This document shows positions 58,197 to 64,000 of a stretch of DNA of 64,000 nt, piece after piece. Numbering within the stretch: the first letter of the stretch is position 1; each line of letters begins with the position of its first letter. Source of the DNA: Micromonospora echinospora (GTDB lineage: Bacteria; Actinomycetota; Actinomycetes; Mycobacteriales; Micromonosporaceae); NCBI RefSeq assembly GCF_014203425.1, contig NZ_JACHJC010000001.1:2852001-2916000 (forward strand), read 5' to 3'. The position numbers and the translations under genes were made by a program. The notes under the pieces were generated by a model. That model saw nothing but the letters and a program-made list of their open reading frames with translations. It was not told the origin of the DNA and ran no database searches.

Positions 58197-58289
58197 GCTC
58201 AAACCGAAAACCTGCCGCCGGCCCGGGTAGCACCGGCGAGGTGATCTGGGGACCGGGAGCAGGGTGCGGTCGGGCGACCACCGGGCAAC

Positions 58290-58343
58290 GCCGTCAGGCC
58301 GGGCGACGCCGTCAGGCCGGACGGAGCCGTCAGGCCGGGCGGA
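58290..58343. repeat. three 18-bp tandem repeats over the glgB stop codon
   Basis: The unit GCCGTCAGGCCGG plus five bases is repeated at 58290, 58308 and 58326 (period 18). The glgB stop (TCA on the plus strand at 58330-58332) lies in the third copy. The equal triplets at 58312 and 58294 are in the same frame, so the stop codon is present three times. Confidence 0.8.
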
Positions 58344-60432
58344 GCCAGAGGACGCCGAGCGGGGGGACGCGCAGGCAGACCGACGCGGGCAGGCCGTGCC
58401 AGGGGATGTTCTCCGCGTGCACCTCGCCCAGGTTGCCCACGCCGGAACCGCCGTAGTGGTTTGCGTCGGTGTTCAGCGCCTCGGCCCACGTACCGGCCGC
58501 GGGCAGGCCGATCCGGTAGTCCTCGAGCGGTGTGGCGGAGAAGTTGGCCACGCACACGAGCGTCCGGCCGTCCGGGGCGATCCGGATGAACGACACCGCG
58601 TTGTTCGCGACGTCGTCCCCGGCGATCCAGCGGAATCCGGCCGGGTCGGTGTCCTGCGCCCAGAGCGCCGGGGTCTCCCGGTAGACCCGGTTCAGGTCGG
58701 CGACGAGCCGCTGCACGCCCGCGCGCGCCGGATCGTGGGTGAGGTACCAGTCGAGGCCGCGCTCCTCGCTCCACTCCCGGTCGTCGGCCAGCTCACAGCC
58801 CATGAAGAGCAACTGCTTGCCCGGGTGCGCCCACATGTACGCCAGCAGCGCCCGCGTGGTGGCCAGTCGCTGCCAGGTGTCGCCGGGCATCTTGCCCGCG
58901 AGCGAGCCCTTGCCGTGCACCACCTCGTCGTGACTGATCGGCAGCACGTAGTTCTCGCTCCACGCGTACGCCAGGGAGAACGTGAGCTGATGGTGGTGGT
59001 GCTGCCGGTAGATCGGGTCCTTCGAGGTGTAGAGCAGGGTGTCGTGCATCCAGCCCATGTTCCACTTGAACCCGAACCCGAGCCCGCCCTCCGAGGTCGG
59101 CTTGGTGACGCCGGGCCAGGCGGTGGACTCCTCGGCGATCATCAACGCGCCCGGGTGGTGCCGGTATACGGTGGCGTTCACCTCCTGGAGGAACGCGATC
59201 GCCTCCAGGTTCTCCCGGCCGCCGTGCACGTTCGGGGCCCACTGCCCCTCCTGCCGGGAGTAGTCCAGGTAGAGCATCGAGGCGACCGCGTCCACGCGCA
59301 GCCCGTCGATGTGGAACTCGTCCAGCCAGTACAGCGCGTTGGCGACCAGGAAGTTGCGCACCTCGTTGCGGCCGAAGTCGAAGACGTACGTGCCCCAGTC
59401 GGGGTGCTCGCCGCGACGCGGGTCGGGGTGCTCGTACAGCGGGGTGCCGTCGAAGCGGGCCAGGGCCCACTCGTCCTTCGGGAAGTGCGCCGGCACCCAG
59501 TCCAGGATCACCCCGATGCCGGCGGCGTGCAGCCGGTCCACCAGGTACCGGAAGTCGTCCGGGTCGCCGAACCGGGCCGTCGGCGCGTAGTAGCCGGTGA
59601 CCTGGTAACCCCACGAGCCGCCGAACGGGTGCTCCATCACCGGCAGGAACTCCACGTGGGTGAAGCCCATCTCCAGCACGTACGCGGTGAGCTGCTCGGC
59701 CAGCTCCCGGTAGCCCAGGCCGGGCCGCCAGGAGCCCAGGTGCACCTCGTACACGCTCATCGGCTCCTGGTGCGGCGCCTGCCGCGACCGGCGCGCGAGC
59801 CAGTCCGCGTCGCCCCACTCGTACCGTGACTCGTGCACCACCGACGCGGTGGAAGGCGGCACCTCGGCGCGCGCGGCCATCGGGTCGGCCTTGTCCCGCC
59901 ACCGGCCGTCGGCGCCCAGGATGCGGTACTTGTAGCGGCTGCCCACCGGCATGCCCGGCACGAAGATCTCCCACACGCCGCTGGACCCGAGCGACCGCAT
60001 CGGCCAGCCGTCGTCCGGCGCCCAGCCGGTCACGTCGCCGACGAGCCGCACGGCGCGGGCGTTCGGCGCCCAGACGGTGAACGCGACGCCCTCGTCGAAG
60101 ACCCGGGCGCCGAGCGCCGCCCAGAGCCGCTCGTGGCGGCCCTCGCCGATCAGGTGCAGGTCGAGGTCGCCGAGCGTGGGGGGGTAACGGTACGGGTCGT
60201 CGTGCGCGGTGCCGTCCACCTCGACCCGGTAGTCGAGCACCTCGCCGGGCAGTACCGCCTCGAAGACACCGGCGTCGTGCACCCGCTTCATCGGGTGCGC
60301 CTCGCCGTCGACGAGCAGCGTCACCTCGCCGGCGCCCCGGCGCAGCGTCCGGATCGTGGTGCTCCCGCCGGCCGGGTGTGCGCCGAGCACGGCGTGCGGG
60401 TCGTGTACCTCGCCGGTGATCAGCTGGTCCAT
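58330..60432 (-). CDS. glgB: 1,4-alpha-glucan branching enzyme
   Basis: A 700-residue GH13_9 branching enzyme. An N-terminal extra beta domain and CBM48 ([23 protein letters not shown]) precede the barrel with [40 protein letters not shown], the nucleophile Asp in [14 protein letters not shown], acid Glu in MIAEEST and [16 protein letters not shown]. It introduces alpha-1,6 branches into linear alpha-glucan. ATG 60432 lies inside the end of glgE (13-bp overlap), so both are translated together, as expected for the GlgE route from maltose-1-phosphate to branched glucan. Confidence 0.96.
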   Translation of the reverse strand: MDQLITGEVHDPHAVLGAHPAGGSTTIRTLRRGAGEVTLLVDGEAHPMKRVHDAGVFEAVLPGEVLDYRVEVDGTAHDDPYRYPPTLGDLDLHLIGEGRHERLWAALGARVFDEGVAFTVWAPNARAVRLVGDVTGWAPDDGWPMRSLGSSGVWEIFVPGMPVGSRYKYRILGADGRWRDKADPMAARAEVPPSTASVVHESRYEWGDADWLARRSRQAPHQEPMSVYEVHLGSWRPGLGYRELAEQLTAYVLEMGFTHVEFLPVMEHPFGGSWGYQVTGYYAPTARFGDPDDFRYLVDRLHAAGIGVILDWVPAHFPKDEWALARFDGTPLYEHPDPRRGEHPDWGTYVFDFGRNEVRNFLVANALYWLDEFHIDGLRVDAVASMLYLDYSRQEGQWAPNVHGGRENLEAIAFLQEVNATVYRHHPGALMIAEESTAWPGVTKPTSEGGLGFGFKWNMGWMHDTLLYTSKDPIYRQHHHHQLTFSLAYAWSENYVLPISHDEVVHGKGSLAGKMPGDTWQRLATTRALLAYMWAHPGKQLLFMGCELADDREWSEERGLDWYLTHDPARAGVQRLVADLNRVYRETPALWAQDTDPAGFRWIAGDDVANNAVSFIRIAPDGRTLVCVANFSATPLEDYRIGLPAAGTWAEALNTDANHYGGSGVGNLGEVHAENIPWHGLPASVCLRVPPLGVLWLRPA

Positions 60433-62522
60433 CGGGCGTCGTCCTTGTCGGCCGGTGCGGTCGGGGCGGTGCCGCCGGAAAGGTCGGCGGGTACGTCTTC
60501 GACTGTCAGGTCGGGCGCGGCGGTCTCCGGTACGGCCGGCTGCGGCGGCTCGGGCGCGGCCGGGCGGCGCACGGTGAGCACGTGCGCCGGTTGCAGGTAC
60601 GGGTCGAGGCGCACCGCGTTGCGCTGCCCCCAGTCGTACTCGGCGCCGGTCAGCTCGTCGCGCACGGTGAACCGCTCGTGCCAGTCCAGGCCGAGCGCCG
60701 GCATGTCGAGCGTGGTGTTGCCCCACTGCACCTCGCGGGAGTCGAACGAGCAGACCACGATCACCGTGTTGCCGTTCTCCGGGTCGTGCTTCGACCAGCA
60801 CAGCAGCGCCGGGTTGTCGATGTCGTGGAACCGCAGGTTGCGCAGCTGGTGCAGGGCGGGGTTGTCCCGGCGTACCCGGTTCAGCGTGGTGATGAACGGC
60901 GCCAGCGACCGGCCCTGCGCCAGCGCGGCGTCCCAGTCCCGGGGCCGCAGCTCGTACTTCTCGTTGTCCAGGTACTCCTCCGCGCCGGGGCGGGCCACGT
61001 GCTCGAACAGCTCGAACCCGGCGTACATGCCCCAGGAGGGGGAGAGCAGCGCGGCCAGCACCGCCCGGATCTTGAACATCGGCGGCCCGCCGTGCTGCAA
61101 CGACGAGTGCAGGATGTCCGGCGTGTTGGGCCAGAAGTTCGGCCGCATCCAGTCGACCGAGGCGACCAACTCCTCGCAGTACTCCCGCATCTCGGCCGCC
61201 GTCGTACGCCAGGTGAAATAGGTGTACGACTGGGTGAAGCCGATCCTGCCGAGCCCGTGCATGATCGCCGGCCGGGTGAACGCCTCGGCCAGGAACAGCA
61301 CGTCCGGGTCCACCTTCTTGACCTCGGCGATCAGCCAGTGCCAGAAGTCGAACGGCTTGGTGTGCGGGTTGTCCACCCGGAAGATCCGGATGCCCTGGCC
61401 GACCCAGTGCAGCACCACCCGCAGCATCTCGGCCCGGATGCCCTCGGGGTCGTTGTCGAAGTTCAGCGGATAGATGTCCTGGTACTTCTTCGGCGGGTTC
61501 TCCGCGTACGCGATGCCGCCGTCGGCGCGGGTGGTGAACCACTCCGGGTGCTCGGTGACCCACGGGTGATCCGGCGCGCACTGCAACGCCAGGTCCATCG
61601 CCACCTCCAGGCCCTGCTCGGCGGCGGCGGCCACGAAGTCGCGGAAGTCCTCCGGCGTACCCAGATCGGGGTGGATGGCGTCGTGGCCGCCCTCGGCCGC
61701 GCCGATCGCCCACGGCGAGCCGACGTCGTCCGGCCCGGCGGTGAGCGCGTTGTTGCGGCCCTTGCGGTTGACCCGGCCGATCGGGTGGATCGGCGGCAGG
61801 TAGAGCACGTCGAAACCCATCGCCGCGACACCCGGCAGTCGTTCCGTCGCGGTGGCGAACGTGCCGGAACGGGCGGGCGCGTCGACTGTGGCCGGGATCG
61901 CGCCCTCGGAGCGGGGGAAGAACTCGTACCAGGCGGAGAAGAGCGCCCGCGGCCGGTCCACCCACAGCGTGCGCTCCTCGCCGGTGGTGACCAGCTCGCG
62001 CACCGGGTGCTCCCAGAGCAGGTCGGCAAGGTCCAGCGCCGCGCTCACCCGCCGCGGCAGGTCCCGCTCGTCGTCGGCGAGGGCCCGCGCGGCTTCGCGT
62101 ACGCGATCACGGTCGGCCTTCGGCACCAGGTCGAGCGCGGCGGTCAGCACGCGTACGCCCTCGGCCAGGTCGTTTGCGAGCTCGGCCGCGCCCTGGCCGG
62201 CGGCGATCTTCTTCGTGACCGCGTTCTGCCAGGTGAGGTACGGGTCCTGGAAGGCCTCCACGGTGAAGCGCCACAGGCCCACCGCGTCCGGGCGGATGGT
62301 GGCGTGCCAGCGGTCCTGGCCGGGCTCGCCGGAGCGCATCCGGGTGAACGGGCGGGCCGCGCCGTCCGGGCCGAGCCAGACCACGTTGCACCCGAGCGCG
62401 TCGTGGCCCTCGCGATAGGCCCGCGCCGACACCGGCACGACCTCGCCGACCACCGCCTTGGCCGGGTAGCGACCGCAGGAGACGACGGGGGAGACGTCTT
62501 CGATCGGGAACCGTCCAGTCAC
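60420..62522 (-). CDS. glgE: alpha-1,4-glucan:maltose-1-phosphate maltosyltransferase
   Basis: A 700-residue GH13_3 enzyme. The N-terminal domain [32 protein letters not shown] leads to helical domain S. The barrel has [57 protein letters not shown] (nucleophile Asp), [13 protein letters not shown] (acid Glu) and [13 protein letters not shown]; these regions are spread over residues 225-470. It transfers maltosyl units from maltose-1-phosphate to glucan ends with retention. The last 50 residues are a Pro/Ala-rich disordered tail not needed for catalysis. GTG 62522 is the start. treS and pep2, usual partners, are not in the window. Confidence 0.95.
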   Translation of the reverse strand: MTGRFPIEDVSPVVSCGRYPAKAVVGEVVPVSARAYREGHDALGCNVVWLGPDGAARPFTRMRSGEPGQDRWHATIRPDAVGLWRFTVEAFQDPYLTWQNAVTKKIAAGQGAAELANDLAEGVRVLTAALDLVPKADRDRVREAARALADDERDLPRRVSAALDLADLLWEHPVRELVTTGEERTLWVDRPRALFSAWYEFFPRSEGAIPATVDAPARSGTFATATERLPGVAAMGFDVLYLPPIHPIGRVNRKGRNNALTAGPDDVGSPWAIGAAEGGHDAIHPDLGTPEDFRDFVAAAAEQGLEVAMDLALQCAPDHPWVTEHPEWFTTRADGGIAYAENPPKKYQDIYPLNFDNDPEGIRAEMLRVVLHWVGQGIRIFRVDNPHTKPFDFWHWLIAEVKKVDPDVLFLAEAFTRPAIMHGLGRIGFTQSYTYFTWRTTAAEMREYCEELVASVDWMRPNFWPNTPDILHSSLQHGGPPMFKIRAVLAALLSPSWGMYAGFELFEHVARPGAEEYLDNEKYELRPRDWDAALAQGRSLAPFITTLNRVRRDNPALHQLRNLRFHDIDNPALLCWSKHDPENGNTVIVVCSFDSREVQWGNTTLDMPALGLDWHERFTVRDELTGAEYDWGQRNAVRLDPYLQPAHVLTVRRPAAPEPPQPAVPETAAPDLTVEDVPADLSGGTAPTAPADKDDARWTS

Positions 62523-62622
62523 CCGCTCAACCTACTGCGCGAGATCCTTTCGCGCTCGGTTGCACGCTGCTTCCACGGCGACGCGCCGGGCCCGGCCGCG
62601 CCCCGGTGGGCGGCCTGCCGGG

Positions 62623-63468
62623 TCAGCGCCGGGCCCGCCACGCCTTGGCACGACGCATGTAGCGCAGCACCCCGGCCGGCCCGGTGGAGACGGGCCAGTC
62701 GTCGGTGCGGAAGTAGGCGTCCGAGCCACCGTCCAGGAAGATCACCGAACCGCAGAGGAAGTCGGCGGCCGGCGACAGCATGAACGCGACCCACTCGCCG
62801 ACGTCCGCCGGCCGGCCGCGCCCGCCGATCGGCACCGGCAGCCCTTCGACCGCCTCCTTCTGGCCCCGGGCGATCTGCTCCTCCAGCAGCGGGGTGGCGA
62901 TGATGCCGGGGGCCAGGACGTTCACCCGGATGCCGGCGCCGGCCCACTCCGGTGAGATCGCGGCGCGGCGTGCCCACCGCGTCACCGCCAGCTTCGAGCT
63001 CGCGTACGCGAACGGCGCCGAGCGCTTGCCGAAGCGCCCCACCACGCGCAGCGCCCCGTCGGCGTCGCGGTCGAGCAGGGCCCGTACGGCGCGCTCCGGC
63101 ACCATCGGGGTGAGCGTGACGGAGTTCGAGCCGAACACCACGACCTTGCTGTTGCCGGCGGCGGCCAGCGTCGGTCGCCACGCCTCAAGCAGCTCCACCA
63201 CGCCGAAGAAGTTGACCTGCTGCACGAGCCGGTCCCGGCCGGGGATGCCGCCGAGCCCGGCGGCGCAGACCGCCCCGTCGAGCCGCCCTCCGGCGCGCTC
63301 CAGCACCTCGGTGGCCGCCGCCGTGCGCCCGGTCGGCGTGGAGAGGTCGGCGACGACCTCCACGTCCCGCAGGTCCACGCCGACGACTGTGTGCCCGTCG
63401 CTCCGCAGCCGCTCGGCGGACGCCCGGCCCATGCCCGAGGCCGCGCCGGTCACCGCGTACGTACCCAT
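62623..63468 (-). CDS. short-chain dehydrogenase/reductase (SDR)
   Basis: A 281-residue classical SDR. The nucleotide loop is TGAASGMGRASA, Asp in VGVDLRDVEV suggests NAD(H) preference, followed by CAAGLGG, the catalytic Ser region VVVFGSNSVT, Tyr-x3-Lys in FAYASSKLAVTRWARR, and the C-terminal VIFLDGGSDAYFR. Enzymes of this group oxidise hydroxysteroids or other bulky alcohols. AGGA precedes ATG 63468. The preceding leftward gene is an FAD-dependent ketosteroid-dehydrogenase-like protein, which suggests a steroid or terpenoid oxidation pair. Confidence 0.9.
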   Translation of the reverse strand: MGTYAVTGAASGMGRASAERLRSDGHTVVGVDLRDVEVVADLSTPTGRTAAATEVLERAGGRLDGAVCAAGLGGIPGRDRLVQQVNFFGVVELLEAWRPTLAAAGNSKVVVFGSNSVTLTPMVPERAVRALLDRDADGALRVVGRFGKRSAPFAYASSKLAVTRWARRAAISPEWAGAGIRVNVLAPGIIATPLLEEQIARGQKEAVEGLPVPIGGRGRPADVGEWVAFMLSPAADFLCGSVIFLDGGSDAYFRTDDWPVSTGPAGVLRYMRRAKAWRARR

Positions 63469-63569
63469 GTCGGTTCCTCTCCGCTTCGCCGACGGTCGGT
63501 CCGGGTCGGCCCCGTGCGTCCTGCCGGATGCTGGCACGCCGGGCGGCCCCGGGTGCGACGAAACCGTGC

Positions 63570-64000
63570 CTATTCCGCCGTCCGGCGGGCCGTGGCCTGG
63601 TCGGCGGCGGGGAGCTTGCCCGCCGCGTGCCGCCCGACGATGTAGCCGTAGACCAGGCCCTGGCCGATGGTCGCCCCGGCCCCCGGGTAGGTGCGGCCGA
63701 AGGCGTTGGCGGCGGCGTTGCCGATCGCGTACAGCCCCGGGACCGGGGTCCCCGCGTCGGACAGTGCCCGGCCGAGGCCGTCGGCCCGGATCCCACCGCA
63801 GGTCCCGAGGTCGGACAGGACGACCCGGACGGCGTACAGGTTGCCGGCCAGGGGCCGCAGGTTCGGGTTCGGCGTCACCGTCGGGTCGCCGTAGTAGCGG
63901 TCGTACGCGCTGGCGCCACGCGCGAAGTCGTCGTCGACGCCGGCGGCGGCGAGCTGGTTGAACCGCGCCAGGGTGGCGCTCAACGCGTCGGCGTCCACGC
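63570..64000 (-). CDS. FAD-dependent 3-ketosteroid dehydrogenase-like protein (C-terminal part)
   Basis: The gene runs in from beyond the right edge; about 143 residues are visible. RYYGDPTVTPNPNLRPL, NLYAVRVVLSDLGTCGGIRAD, PVPGLYAIGNAAANAFGRTYPGAGATIGQGLVYGYIVGRHAAG (residues about 85-130) form the C-terminal FAD-contacting end of the flavoprotein family that includes 3-oxosteroid 1-dehydrogenase (KstD) and fumarate reductase-like enzymes. TCGG and NAA-NAFG-YPGAG-TIG are characteristic of KstD-like proteins. An in-frame GTG at 63998 is probably internal. Confidence 0.82.
   Translation of the reverse strand, partial: VDADALSATLARFNQLAAAGVDDDFARGASAYDRYYGDPTVTPNPNLRPLAGNLYAVRVVLSDLGTCGGIRADGLGRALSDAGTPVPGLYAIGNAAANAFGRTYPGAGATIGQGLVYGYIVGRHAAGKLPAADQATARRTAE

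Overview
The window is one contiguous stretch of very GC-rich actinobacterial chromosome. Third codon positions are almost all G or C, and GTG starts are common. The gene set (a GlgE/GlgB alpha-glucan pair, a second type IIA topoisomerase pair, a TAXI lipoprotein beside a two-component system, and many proteins of actinomycete type) fits a member of the Micromonosporaceae, most likely Micromonospora or a close relative. That assignment rests on recognition of protein families and not on a database search. I saw no rRNA, tRNA, CRISPR array, prophage or complete insertion sequence.

Layout. 0-6.8 kb: the end of a debranching-type glucosidase, small membrane and disordered proteins, a DUF72 protein, a hydrolase and a GT4 glycosyltransferase, followed by a deletion scar in which a carbamoyltransferase start is joined to a glycosyltransferase end. 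6.9-10.7 kb: a flavohemoprotein divergent from an NsrR-type regulator, a methyltransferase and a secreted SGNH hydrolase. 11-15.6 kb: a ParE/ParC-like (topoisomerase IV or second gyrase) operon. 15.6-16.2 kb: four 57-bp inverted-repeat elements. 16.2-24.8 kb: uracil/xanthine permease, AlkB-like dioxygenase, polysaccharide pyruvyl transferase, acyltransferase, two small membrane proteins, and a c-di-AMP (ydaO-yuaA type) riboswitch ahead of a secreted C39-like cysteine peptidase.

24.8-50 kb is a large cell-wall glycopolymer locus. It has a teichoic-acid type ABC exporter (TagG/TagH), a fused CDP-ribitol synthase (TarI-TarJ type), two membrane-anchored CDP-glycerol/ribitol polymerase-like proteins (TagF family), a TarS-like GT2 glycosyltransferase, several GT-B and GT-C glycosyltransferases, and enzymes for an N-acetylated amino-sugar uronic acid. 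Those last enzymes are a UDP-GlcNAc 2-epimerase, a nucleotide-sugar dehydrogenase, a DegT aminotransferase, a Gfo/Idh dehydrogenase and a hexapeptide acetyltransferase. Together they match the five enzyme families of the Pseudomonas WbpA/B/E/D/I route to UDP-ManNAc3NAcA. The inference is a wall teichoic acid combined with a teichuronic-like polymer.

50-57 kb: DUF952 protein, OmpR-type two-component system with a convergent TAXI lipoprotein, an unrecognised protein, YaaA-like protein and a GT-C membrane protein. 57-64 kb: App1-type phosphatase, a repeat-rich gap, the glgE-glgB operon, an SDR and the end of an FAD-dependent dehydrogenase.

About a dozen genes have a TANNNT-like -10 box placed 6-8 nt before the start codon and no Shine-Dalgarno sequence, so leaderless transcripts appear common here. 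This pattern was used to pick several start codons.
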